Part shown: positions 1-7,238 of the stretch, one piece after another
Layout: the number at the start of each line of letters is the position of its first letter
Numbering within the stretch: the stretch's first letter is position 1
Assembly: GCA_030628805.1 (NCBI GenBank)
Contig: DAOVQG010000063.1
Location: 1-16,804, forward strand
Length of the DNA stretch: 16,804 bases
Direction of reading: 5' to 3'
Source: JAGMDK01 sp023128695
GTDB taxonomy: Bacteria; Planctomycetota; Phycisphaerae; UBA1845; Fen-1342
Notes under the pieces: model-generated
Databases searched by the model: none
Seen by the model: only the letters and a program-made list of their open reading frames with translations
What the model was told of the DNA's origin: nothing
Program-made: the position numbers and the translations under genes

Positions 1-118
1 GCCACAAACGCTCAGCCCTTGGCGATGAACGCCGGATAGGCGTCCGTTGACGATCCACCGGCAAGATGCCGGTGCCACAAACGCTCAGCCCTTGGCGATG
101 AACGCCGGATAGGCGTCC
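1..118. repeat. 45-bp direct duplication of the cas1 3' end around a hairpin insert
   Basis: Bases 1-45 and 74-118 are identical, a period of 73. The 74-118 copy contains the last ten cas1 codons, the stop codon and 11 bases beyond it. The 28-bp segment between the copies (46-73) carries most of a hairpin, CACCGGCA-AGA-TGCCGGTG, spanning 56-74. The left copy therefore encodes an orphan DAYPAFIAKG-stop tail that belongs to no complete gene. The left copy touches the window edge, so its full extent is unknown. Confidence 0.9.
56..78. repeat. REP-like hairpin with GTGCCAC tail
   Basis: The arms CACCGGCA (56-63) and TGCCGGTG (67-74) form a perfect 8-bp stem around AGA, followed by CCAC. Similar hairpins with GTGCCACC-like tails lie at 8805-8829 and 14633-14698. 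It sits directly 3' of cas1 on the minus strand and could form an RNA hairpin at the mRNA end. It lacks a T-run, so it is not a canonical terminator. Confidence 0.65.
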
Positions 119-1119
119 AGCTCGCCTCGCAGGTAGCGCGACAGCAACCGCGCCTGCAAATGAACCAGCAGGCCCACCGTTGTCTTCTCGCCCAGAAAAG
201 GATGCGTAACGGTCTCCTGTTTACGCTTTTGGTACGCCGTGATGACGGTCTTGCGGGTCTGCTCGTCCATCACCACGGCACCGGAATCCATTTTCAGGAA
301 CCCCGGCGGGCGGACCTGCTGCCGGTTGATCAGGGAGAGCGTCACGCGATCGGCCAGATAGGCCCGGAACTCTTCGACCAGGTCCAGTGCCAGCCCCGGC
401 CGTCCGGGCCGATCCCGATGGAGAAAGCCGACCGCCGGGTCCAGCCCCGCGGCCTCGCAGGCAGACCGCGCGTCATGGGTCAACATGGTATAGAGAAACG
501 AGAGCAGGGCGTTGACGTTGTCGAGCGGCGGCCGCCGGTTGCGCCCGCGGAAGACGAAGCCATCGCCCTGATTGGTAATCAGTCCATTGAAGACGGCGAA
601 ATAACAGCGGGCCGCATCGCCTTCGAGGCCGCGGAGTTGCTCCAGATTGTCGGCCCGCTGGACGTCCGCCAAGGCGTGCCCCAGGCGAGCCGCGGCGTGC
701 GAGATCTCTGAGGCCTGCGCGCTAGCCGGGTAGTCGCGGGCCGCACGCAGCAGCACGGAGCGGGAATTGGCAACTTTGGCCGTCAGGACATCGCGGGCAA
801 TCAGCGTCGACGCCACCGGATCGTCCGCCCGGCGATATTGCTCCCGCCGCACCAACACGTTTCCCGGCGTGAAACCGGTCACGCGGGCCAGGAGGCGCCC
901 GTGCTGCGTCAGGAAGGTTATCGCGACGCCGGCCTTGGCACACATGCCCATCAGGGCCGGGCTGCAACCCACGCGGCCGAAACAGACGATCCCGCCGAGA
1001 TTGTGGAGCGGCACGCGGAGACGCAGCTCCCGCGCGACACGTACGGCGACCGCCTGCCCGTCTTTGGCGAGATATGCCCCGTGGGTTGTGACAAAGAGAG
1101 TGTTAAGATGCTGTTTCAT
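85..1119 (-). CDS. cas1: CRISPR-associated endonuclease Cas1 (type I-C-like)
   Basis: This is the integrase of CRISPR adaptation, which together with Cas2 inserts spacers at the leader end of the array. The 344-aa length is normal for the family. The N-terminus MKQHLNTLFVTTHGAYLA matches the usual I-C Cas1 start. The metal-binding set is visible as E166 (in GLEGDAA), H234 (in GFLHRDRPGRPG) and an acidic residue of DLVEEF, probably E249. An AGGA about nine bases upstream supports the ATG at 1119. The gene follows cas4 but is separated from its stop by a 67-bp duplicated segment, so ancestral translational coupling has been lost. A second duplication covers its 3' end. The reading frame is intact and catalytic residues are present, so activity is plausible provided a Cas2 exists. 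None is visible in the window. Confidence 0.96.
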   Translation of the reverse strand: MKQHLNTLFVTTHGAYLAKDGQAVAVRVARELRLRVPLHNLGGIVCFGRVGCSPALMGMCAKAGVAITFLTQHGRLLARVTGFTPGNVLVRREQYRRADDPVASTLIARDVLTAKVANSRSVLLRAARDYPASAQASEISHAAARLGHALADVQRADNLEQLRGLEGDAARCYFAVFNGLITNQGDGFVFRGRNRRPPLDNVNALLSFLYTMLTHDARSACEAAGLDPAVGFLHRDRPGRPGLALDLVEEFRAYLADRVTLSLINRQQVRPPGFLKMDSGAVVMDEQTRKTVITAYQKRKQETVTHPFLGEKTTVGLLVHLQARLLSRYLRGELDAYPAFIAKG

Positions 1120-1219
1120 GGCACCGTATCCTGGTCCGTCGTTTCGAGAACTCGCTACTCGCTACTTGCTACTCGCCACTCTCGTTTCATGGCACCGTAT
1201 CCTGGTCCGTCGTTTCGAG
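1113..1219. repeat. 36-bp direct duplication at the cas4-cas1 junction with heptad insert
   Basis: Bases 1113-1148 and 1184-1219 are identical, a period of 71. Each copy covers the cas4 3' end plus the cas1 start codon. The 35-bp insert (1149-1183), read on the minus strand, is a run of heptamers: AGTGGCG, AGTAGCA, AGTAGCG, AGTAGCG. Removing one copy and the insert would restore a cas4 stop overlapping the cas1 ATG as ATGA. Confidence 0.92.
1155..1190 (-). pseudogene. Remnant cas1 start forming an 11-codon mini-ORF
   Basis: The right-hand duplicate keeps the original ATGA overlap: its ATG at 1190 overlaps the cas4 stop. It now reads MKREWRVASSE and stops at TAG inside the heptad insert, 35 bases before the working cas1 ATG. 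It is the decapitated original cas1 start. It may be translated by ribosomes finishing cas4 and might influence re-initiation at cas1 (inference). Confidence 0.6.
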
Positions 1220-1903
1220 GCCGAGCTGTTGTAGAGCGCGTTTCAAGTACCGGCTGGCACCACGCCGAGACGCCGTGGCCCCGGGCAGGCACAGGTTCAG
1301 CAGCGAACAGGTCTCACACTTCGGCCCGCGCGGGACCGCGGGCGTCTCCCGACGCTCGACCAGTTCGTGCAGCCGAGCCGCGGCTCGCTCCGTCCGTTGA
1401 CGCAGGTCCGGATCGAAGCGGACGTCGAGTCGGCGGCGCGTCCGGCCGTAGAACAGGGCGCCCGCCGGCACTTCGCCCCCCAGCATTTCTTCGAGACAGA
1501 GCGCCTGAGCACATAACTGCACCCGATCGGCGTCATGTCGCTTGGGCCGCCCGCGTTTGTACTCCACCGGAAACGGCCGTTCCGCGGCGAACGCCAGCGG
1601 CGATCCGGTTGAAGTCTCCGCCACACTTGGCTCATCGGCCCGGTCCGGAGCGTGAAACTCAACCACATCGGCGATCCCGGAGAGTCCCAGGCGGAGCGAC
1701 CGCAACGGCAAGCCACGAACAATCCGCACCCCGGCCCGCGTCTCGCCCCCCGCGGCGTGGACCTTCTCATGCAACTGTTTGCCCTCGACCGTCAGCCGGT
1801 TCTCCACCCACAACCCCTCAACGTGAATCAAGGCACACTGCCGCTCGCAAAAAACCAGGTGCTGGAGCGCGGAGATCGGCAGCAGGTCGTCTTCGGTGTA
1901 CAT
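1187..1903 (-). CDS. cas4: CRISPR-associated exonuclease Cas4 (RecB-like, Fe-S)
   Basis: Cas4 trims prespacers and helps select PAM-bearing DNA for Cas1-Cas2. The 238-aa protein shows the expected pattern. An N-terminal pair of Cys (C19 and C23 in FCERQCALIH) and a C-terminal cluster (KCETCSLLNLCL) together can supply four Fe-S ligands. Between them lies a RecB/PD-(D/E)XK core with GIADVVEF (metal-binding Asp), PVEYKRGRPKRHDADRVQL (E-x-K) and a following Q-rich helix. Its ATG overlaps the cas3 stop by one base (TGATG), so translation is probably coupled to cas3. Its last codons lie in the 36-bp segment that is duplicated before cas1. Nothing appears missing. Confidence 0.95.
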   Translation of the reverse strand: MYTEDDLLPISALQHLVFCERQCALIHVEGLWVENRLTVEGKQLHEKVHAAGGETRAGVRIVRGLPLRSLRLGLSGIADVVEFHAPDRADEPSVAETSTGSPLAFAAERPFPVEYKRGRPKRHDADRVQLCAQALCLEEMLGGEVPAGALFYGRTRRRLDVRFDPDLRQRTERAAARLHELVERRETPAVPRGPKCETCSLLNLCLPGATASRRGASRYLKRALQQLGLETTDQDTVP

Positions 1904-4227
1904 CAGATCACTGCACCCCCCTCCGCCAAGAACTGCACGTTCCGCAAGACATCTGCCATGATGCCGAGGAAGTCCGCGTCATAGTTGCCGTTCCAGACAT
2001 ACAGATCTGCGTCGTAGTTCCAGACATGCCGATATGCACTGGAGAAGATGCGATCCAAGGCGAGACTCTGGATCTTTGAGGACCAGAGTTGAACGGAGCG
2101 TCGTTGAAGCATCCTTCGTGACGGATAGCGGCCCTTTTGGATGAGACACGCGAGGCGCTTATCGACAATCACAGTGCATGTGTCGGTGTCGATCACGCGC
2201 CCAAGCTTGGCGACTTCCGGGTAGTCATAATCTCGTTCCGCGTTGCCCAATTGATCATCTTGCCCACCGCATGCGGCGATCTCTCGCGCCATCGCCTCGG
2301 TAACGATATCACTCGTCGCACAGATCGGCGCGTCCAGCTTGGGCCAGAGTTCTGTGAGGACGCTCGCTGACTGTTTGAAACCAGGGTGCCTTGTTAAGAG
2401 GTCGTCTGGTATCAACCGAAAGTCGGTAAGCGAAGCGCCAGGACGCAGCCCGTGTCTATTGATTCGGCCGCTGACTTGAATGAAGCTGGTTACGCTGCAA
2501 CTTTCGCGAAAACCGCTTTGAAAATCGAGATCGACGCCGGCTTCCACGCAACTTGTGGCGACGAGAATCCAATGTTGGCCGAATGGTGTCTCGCAGGGTT
2601 GTTGTCGGCGTTCGACTTCCGCCAGGATCCGCGCGCGATCTCGCGGGCAGAGTGCGGTGGATAGGTGAAGCACACGGCGTGCGGCAAGGGGACCGACCGA
2701 ACCATCTGCTGCGTCGGGATCACCGAGCTCTCGCGCGAGATCGCGGGCAATCACCGCCGCCGACTGAACCGTATTGAGGATTACCAGCACCGGCCCATCG
2801 GTCTTGGCCTTGCTCGCCACCGCGTCGACGAGCTCGCACCGGTGCAGCGCTCCGTCGATTCGGCACGGTCGGACGCGGTCGGATTCACTGCGAGCCGAAT
2901 CGAATCCCAGTTCAGGCGGCGTCAACTCGGGTACTCTACAAGGCGGGTTGATGATCTCCTCATTCTCCCAGAACCGGACGAGCGAGCCGGATGCCAGCAC
3001 GAAGCGACATGACCAGTTTTCGGCAAGTTCGCGCAGCCAGCGCCAGTTCTGCGGCCAGAGATGAGGTGGGATCGCCGCGTGTGATTCGTCGATGAACACT
3101 GCCGATCCGGGAAGCTCGTGCACCTTGCGCAGCGCCGCCGATCGGTTAGCGGCTAGTGTTTCGAAGAACTGCACGGCTGTCGTGACGATGATCGGGGCGC
3201 GCCACAACGTTGCAATATCCCTCAACGATTGGTCGGCGAACTCGGCGCGATGGTGGTGCTCGGCGACGATCGCGTCCGGCCGCTCGCCCGGCAGGACCAG
3301 CGCCTTACGCAGCCGACTTACAGTCTGTGAGATAATATTGGTGTACGGCGCGACGATGATGAGATGCCGCAATGACCGCTCCTTCGCACAGCGGAGCAAG
3401 TAGGCCGTCACCGCCGTCGTCTTGCCCAGGCCGACTGCCGCCTCGCACGACACAATCGGATCACGAATGCGGGAGTCGGCGCAAGCTTGATACAGTGCGC
3501 TCCGTTGGCGGTTTCGCTGCGAATCGCCCCCAGTTAAACCGGCAACGTACTGGTCGAGCTTATTAATGCGCTCGAACCATTGCGCCGGAACCGCGGGCGA
3601 CTCCCAATGCTCAACACTGTCTTCTCCGCGATCGTAACGTGCCGCGTCGGAATGATCCGCGTCCACGAGGCAGGACAACGCCAGACGCATCGTGAACCCG
3701 TGGCGCGGCTCCGAGGAGGAGACCTCATGGAAACCGCAAGCCGCTTCGTGATCTTGGATATATTTTGCAAGATGGTTGTTCGTATGTTCAACTAATTCGT
3801 CGTGGAATCCGCGCTCCGTGGATCGCTTCCGTTCGCCGCGCAACAGGCCGTTCGGCAAGAACTTCTCGTAAGAACGCCTCGACAGGCCGGGACTGTGATG
3901 CGCTCGAATCAACCAACCGGCGGTCTCGTTCCTCCTCGCCATGACGTGCGCCACACCTGCGTCGATATGATCGTGCTTTAGCCTGAAATTGCGACCCTTG
4001 CGGAGGGCTGCTTGGTTCGTAGCGTCGAGTTTGCCGAGATCGTGAAAGATCGCACCGGTTTCGATCGAAGACAGGAGCGATTCAGGCGTGTTTCGCGCAA
4101 AAACCAGCATGCGCTCCGCTCGGGCTACTGTGCCGCGCCAAACGTTCTCAACGTGCTTCGCGTACAGTTGCGGATCGCGGGCGGGCGCGTGCCGTGGTGC
4201 CGAGTGAGCTACCGGATCGTCAATCAC
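1903..4227 (-). CDS. cas3: CRISPR-associated nuclease-helicase Cas3 (HD + SF2 helicase)
   Basis: Cas3 is recruited to the R-loop formed by Cascade and degrades target DNA. I place the start at GTG 4227, giving 774 aa, because it overlaps the cas7 stop as GTGA and puts the first conserved HD histidine (VAHS, H8) at the N-terminus. The frame stays open to 4428, but that extension lies inside cas7 and resembles no Cas3 sequence. HD nuclease motifs are FHD (62-63), KHDHID (85-88), AHHSPG (about 110) and LVDADHSD (about 188). Helicase motifs are Walker A VGLGKTT (about 265-271), DESH (380-383), ASGS (about 412), ATSCVEAGVDLDF (about 557) and QVSGRINR (584-591). All key residues look intact. Its place between cas7 and cas4 is unusual, since cas3 normally leads I-C operons. 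Confidence 0.95.
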   Translation of the reverse strand: MIDDPVAHSAPRHAPARDPQLYAKHVENVWRGTVARAERMLVFARNTPESLLSSIETGAIFHDLGKLDATNQAALRKGRNFRLKHDHIDAGVAHVMARRNETAGWLIRAHHSPGLSRRSYEKFLPNGLLRGERKRSTERGFHDELVEHTNNHLAKYIQDHEAACGFHEVSSSEPRHGFTMRLALSCLVDADHSDAARYDRGEDSVEHWESPAVPAQWFERINKLDQYVAGLTGGDSQRNRQRSALYQACADSRIRDPIVSCEAAVGLGKTTAVTAYLLRCAKERSLRHLIIVAPYTNIISQTVSRLRKALVLPGERPDAIVAEHHHRAEFADQSLRDIATLWRAPIIVTTAVQFFETLAANRSAALRKVHELPGSAVFIDESHAAIPPHLWPQNWRWLRELAENWSCRFVLASGSLVRFWENEEIINPPCRVPELTPPELGFDSARSESDRVRPCRIDGALHRCELVDAVASKAKTDGPVLVILNTVQSAAVIARDLARELGDPDAADGSVGPLAARRVLHLSTALCPRDRARILAEVERRQQPCETPFGQHWILVATSCVEAGVDLDFQSGFRESCSVTSFIQVSGRINRHGLRPGASLTDFRLIPDDLLTRHPGFKQSASVLTELWPKLDAPICATSDIVTEAMAREIAACGGQDDQLGNAERDYDYPEVAKLGRVIDTDTCTVIVDKRLACLIQKGRYPSRRMLQRRSVQLWSSKIQSLALDRIFSSAYRHVWNYDADLYVWNGNYDADFLGIMADVLRNVQFLAEGGAVI
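1976..2027. repeat. Imperfect short duplication within the cas3 3' end
   Basis: Two near-copies of a GCGTC(A/G)TAGTT...TTCCAGACAT segment occupy 1976-2000 and 2009-2027. They encode WNYDAD followed by WNGNYDAD near the Cas3 C-terminus. The frame is kept. It looks like a small local duplication with no obvious consequence. Confidence 0.6.
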
Positions 4228-5132
4228 GCCGGCGCCCCGGCGGCCAGGTCCTTCAACGAACTCAGCCGCGATCGCAGTGTTTCGGGCACATCCTTGTTTG
4301 TCGGAATCTCGTAGTCGCCGAGAGAATTCGATGGTTGATCCGGACGATCCTTGCATACGGGCGCCAGCGCGTCGATGAGCAACCCGTCCGAGCACGAGCC
4401 GAGCGGCCCCTGGTGCTCGGCGTACCAAGCATGGAGAACGCTGACGAAGGGACGCACGGCCGACGCGGTATGCGGATACGAGTATGGGATCAGGAACTTG
4501 AACAGCTCGATGTCTTTTTCGGTAGTACCGTTTCGAGCGGCCATGCTCGGATTCACGAAGAACGGGATGGTGTATACCCCGTGCCGGACGACACGGAACC
4601 CGAGCGGAGCCATGCCGCGATCCTTGCCCTCCTCGACCCCAGCTTTGTTCGTGTTGGTCATGCGATCGATATCGACAGGCGCGATGGAAAGGCCGACACC
4701 AACCTGTACCATACCAGTGCTGATGAAATGTGAAACGTCACGATCCTTGGCCTTGTCCTTCATCGATTCCAGAAACGTGTTCCCGAAGACGCGTGCGTCC
4801 CAGAACGTCGTGTTGAACTCATCCGCATTCATCTTTTCGATCGCGCCGCGGTCTCTGCCGCGCGCTTCCAGGATTCCGTATTCGTTAGGATCGCCGTCGG
4901 CACCGAGCCGCAACGCCGACCGCGCTTCGGCCATCACGTCGCCATCGTCCAACACCAGATCGCGCAGCTTGCGTTTGAAGGACACTGGCGATATGACGCC
5001 GCGCCCGTCGGCTTCCAGCGTCCGGGGGTCGCTTTCCTGATCCGGATCGCCGTTGGGGTTAGACTGGCGGACTTCAAGCACGATGAGGCCGGTGGCACGA
5101 TTAAACGGAGCAGAGGTTCGATTATTGCTCAT
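4224..5132 (-). CDS. cas7: CRISPR Cascade backbone subunit Cas7 (Csd2-like, type I-C)
   Basis: Cas7 polymerises along the crRNA spacer to form the backbone of the interference complex. The 302-aa protein starts with the family pattern LIVLEVRQSNPNGDPDQE (about 16-33), where NPNGDP is the Csd2/Csh2 hallmark. VSFKRKLRDLV (about 49-59), FWDARVFGNTF (about 109-119) and a glycine-rich VQVGVGLS then follow. Later come RVVRHGVYTIPFFVNPS and a C-terminal helical region. The ATG lies two bases after the cas8c stop and is preceded by GGAG nine bases upstream. The stop overlaps the cas3 GTG. The sequence is rather divergent from common Csd2 proteins, and the subtype call rests on the cas5-cas8-cas7 order, Cas5c and the nearby I-C-like repeat. 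Confidence 0.92.
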   Translation of the reverse strand: MSNNRTSAPFNRATGLIVLEVRQSNPNGDPDQESDPRTLEADGRGVISPVSFKRKLRDLVLDDGDVMAEARSALRLGADGDPNEYGILEARGRDRGAIEKMNADEFNTTFWDARVFGNTFLESMKDKAKDRDVSHFISTGMVQVGVGLSIAPVDIDRMTNTNKAGVEEGKDRGMAPLGFRVVRHGVYTIPFFVNPSMAARNGTTEKDIELFKFLIPYSYPHTASAVRPFVSVLHAWYAEHQGPLGSCSDGLLIDALAPVCKDRPDQPSNSLGDYEIPTNKDVPETLRSRLSSLKDLAAGAPA

Positions 5133-5135
5133 TGG

Positions 5136-5624
5136 TCAGTTCTCCATGTTCTCGGTATTGTCATTGTCAAGTGTGTTCTGAGAGTCGGCTGAAAAACGTT
5201 TCGGCGGGCCGGCGATGTAGCCAAGCAGTAACTCCGCGCGGAAAATATCGTCGACGTCGACGGGAAGCTTCTCGTGGAGAGCTTCCGCAAGTGGCCGCAG
5301 GCGTGCTACGACTCTGACAGCGTTGCTGATCGCCCATTGACGATCGGCTGCTTCGCGATCCTTCCTGCTCTTGAGCTTCTGGCCGCCTCGGAACTTGTCG
5401 TCTACAGAATAGTTCGTGTTTTTCTTGGCCCAACCGTCGTATACGCGCCAACGCCGGAGTAGCATGGCGAGCGCGTCGGAGGGACGGCGAGTAGCCACCG
5501 CAAGGGCTTGGCTACCGATGAGCGACGTCGGAATCGAACCGCCGCGCTGATGCTCGCAATAACCCCGATGGAGAACATCGGCACCGGCGAGCAGTTGTCC
5601 AAGTTGGTAGGGTGTATCGTTCAT
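5136..5624 (-). CDS. cas11c: Probable internal translation product Cas11c (small subunit)
   Basis: In type I-C systems the small subunit is known to be made from an internal start within cas8c. Here an in-frame ATG at 5624 (MNDTPYQLGQLLAGADVLHR) is preceded by AAGAAGGAG with a spacing of six bases (AAATAC). This is a stronger initiation site than that of cas8c itself. The product would be 162 aa and mostly helical, ending at the cas8c stop. Cas11c would line the belly of Cascade and stabilise the non-target strand. The ribosome site is seen directly. The product is inferred from the known behaviour of the family. Confidence 0.75.
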   Translation of the reverse strand: MNDTPYQLGQLLAGADVLHRGYCEHQRGGSIPTSLIGSQALAVATRRPSDALAMLLRRWRVYDGWAKKNTNYSVDDKFRGGQKLKSRKDREAADRQWAISNAVRVVARLRPLAEALHEKLPVDVDDIFRAELLLGYIAGPPKRFSADSQNTLDNDNTENMEN

Positions 5625-7238
5625 GTATTTCTCCTTCTTATTCCGGCCCAGCGTGTGCAGGAGCAACCCCAACACTGTGATGGTCTCCAGCGCCGCTCGC
5701 CGATCGAAGTTCTTGAGGGCATCGAACCCGCGTGTCTGAGCGTGGCCGACGCCTGCCAGAAGCACGCCATGCCGAGCGATAAACACGCCCAGTAGTCGCA
5801 TGGCTGTTCGCCGGGCGCGGTGCTCGTCGCCGAGGAACAGGCGCATGGCGTCGGCAAATGTCGGCCCCGGTGCCTGGCAGTATTCCTCGCCGCCGCGCAT
5901 GTACACTTGCCGTCCTAGGGCCACAAGACTACCCGGTGCGATCATGCCTGGCCCTCGGCGCAAGGCTTTTTGTCCCTGCTTGCCCGGCACGAGCAGTTCC
6001 ACCGGCGGCACGTTGCGACAGCCGGCGGTCCAGCACTCCGCGGCTCTCGCCAACGCCCCGACTCCGCTGGTGGTAGTGTAGATGATCTTCTTGTTCGCCC
6101 GGTCCAGTTTTCGAATGACGTAGAAGTGGGCATCACCATGCACGGTTGCGTCGCGACCCTTCGACAACTCGATGATACGTCGAGCCAACTCCTCGAAATC
6201 CGCCGCGTTCTCGGCCAACGCGCTCGCGGGGTTCAGTTCTTCTACACGCGGCACATAGGCAAACAACAGATCAAACTGCTTGGGTCGATCCGAGGGAACG
6301 CGCGACCAAGTCTTCCCTTTTCGCTCGGTCGTGCCAAGCGCCTCCGCGGCAGCCTGCAAGCGCGAGGCAATACGTCGTGCAACGGGCATGCCCAACGATC
6401 CGGAGATTCCGTAACGGGCCGTGCAGCGAGTATCTTCGTTTTTGGCTATCAGGTACGTGGGGCCGACAAGCGGCAGGTTCGCCTGCGGGAACTTGTCGTC
6501 TTCGAGCAATTCGTCGCGGCCGGTCAAACCACATCGTCCCTCCGTGCCGGCTTCCTCTGCTGCCGCCAGTGCTTCACTCACGAGCGCAACGTTTCGTGGA
6601 CTGGTAGCGTCTCGCTTGGTCGCATCGGTTCCCGCGATGTCCAGCAGCACTTCTCCTCCACCCGCAAACAGGATTCGTCCGGCAAGTGTCAGCAGCTCGT
6701 CTACCGGCGCCTCCTTGATCGCATTCGCCAGCGCCGCATCAAGCGTCTCCAGGATCAGGCGACCATCCTTCGATAGCACACGGTCGAACAGTACGAGAAC
6801 CGCCGCCCCTTGAGGGTCTCTCAATCCGTCGAGTTGCCCACGGCGCTCCCGTAGTCGGTCACGGTAGCTTGGCCACGGCAGTTGCCCGTCAAGTGATAGA
6901 GTCGTAGTGGGCCACAACTCGTGGAAAGTTCCAACTCGTGCTTCGGTGGACCGCTTCTGATCCATCAGGGATTCAACAAGATCGGGCGATCCGTCCGTCC
7001 TCAGCGGGTCACGAAGAGGAACAAGAGGGAAGCTGTTGTGGTTGCCGTCACGAATCGTCCAGAACTTCGGGGCGTGCTCTGCGTCGAGTACACGAACAGA
7101 GGTCACGACTCCCGTCTCGTCGATCTGAGCACAAAGGACATCGCGTTTGGCCAGCGGTTTTATGTCACCATGACGTACAGCCGGCTCAATGCCAACAGCA
7201 CGCAGCCCGCGGTCGATCTCAAGCAGTTCATTCAGCAA
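5136..7238 (-). CDS. cas8c: CRISPR Cascade large subunit Cas8c (Csd1-like, divergent)
   Basis: Cas8c is the large subunit that recognises the PAM and helps recruit Cas3. The frame opens at 7289, but the likely start is TTG at 7238: it has AAAGGAG nine bases upstream and overlaps the cas5c end by 11 nt. No ATG lies in this frame near the gene junction. The product is 700 aa (MLNELLEIDRGLRAVGI...), somewhat longer than my expectation for Csd1 (around 600). Csd1-like signatures lie mainly in the C-terminal third: YQLGQLLAGADVLHRGYC, IPTSLIGSQALAVA, ALAMLLRRWRVYDGWA and ELLLGYIAG, the last resembling the LGYYHQ-type ending. The N-terminal two thirds are poorly recognisable to me, so the call leans on position between cas5c and cas7. 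The C-terminal portion probably also encodes Cas11c. Confidence 0.85.
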   Translation of the reverse strand: MLNELLEIDRGLRAVGIEPAVRHGDIKPLAKRDVLCAQIDETGVVTSVRVLDAEHAPKFWTIRDGNHNSFPLVPLRDPLRTDGSPDLVESLMDQKRSTEARVGTFHELWPTTTLSLDGQLPWPSYRDRLRERRGQLDGLRDPQGAAVLVLFDRVLSKDGRLILETLDAALANAIKEAPVDELLTLAGRILFAGGGEVLLDIAGTDATKRDATSPRNVALVSEALAAAEEAGTEGRCGLTGRDELLEDDKFPQANLPLVGPTYLIAKNEDTRCTARYGISGSLGMPVARRIASRLQAAAEALGTTERKGKTWSRVPSDRPKQFDLLFAYVPRVEELNPASALAENAADFEELARRIIELSKGRDATVHGDAHFYVIRKLDRANKKIIYTTTSGVGALARAAECWTAGCRNVPPVELLVPGKQGQKALRRGPGMIAPGSLVALGRQVYMRGGEEYCQAPGPTFADAMRLFLGDEHRARRTAMRLLGVFIARHGVLLAGVGHAQTRGFDALKNFDRRAALETITVLGLLLHTLGRNKKEKYMNDTPYQLGQLLAGADVLHRGYCEHQRGGSIPTSLIGSQALAVATRRPSDALAMLLRRWRVYDGWAKKNTNYSVDDKFRGGQKLKSRKDREAADRQWAISNAVRVVARLRPLAEALHEKLPVDVDDIFRAELLLGYIAGPPKRFSADSQNTLDNDNTENMEN
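5625..5639 (-). promoter_or_regulatory. Strong internal ribosome binding site in cas8c
   Basis: On the minus strand AAGAAGGAG (5631-5639) is followed by AAATAC and ATG. Both the match to the anti-SD sequence and the six-base spacing are close to optimal, which is unusual inside a coding frame and supports a separate Cas11c product. Confidence 0.75.

Noticed and set aside
838..2079. 413-aa plus-strand open frame across cas1/cas4
   Set aside because: It is antisense to two clearly recognised genes, with Arg/Pro/Ala-rich composition typical of a GC-rich shadow frame.
4228..4428. N-terminal extension of Cas3 to an ATG at 4428
   Set aside because: It lies wholly inside cas7, resembles no Cas3 sequence, and a GTG at the cas7 stop gives the normal Cas3 start just before the first HD histidine.
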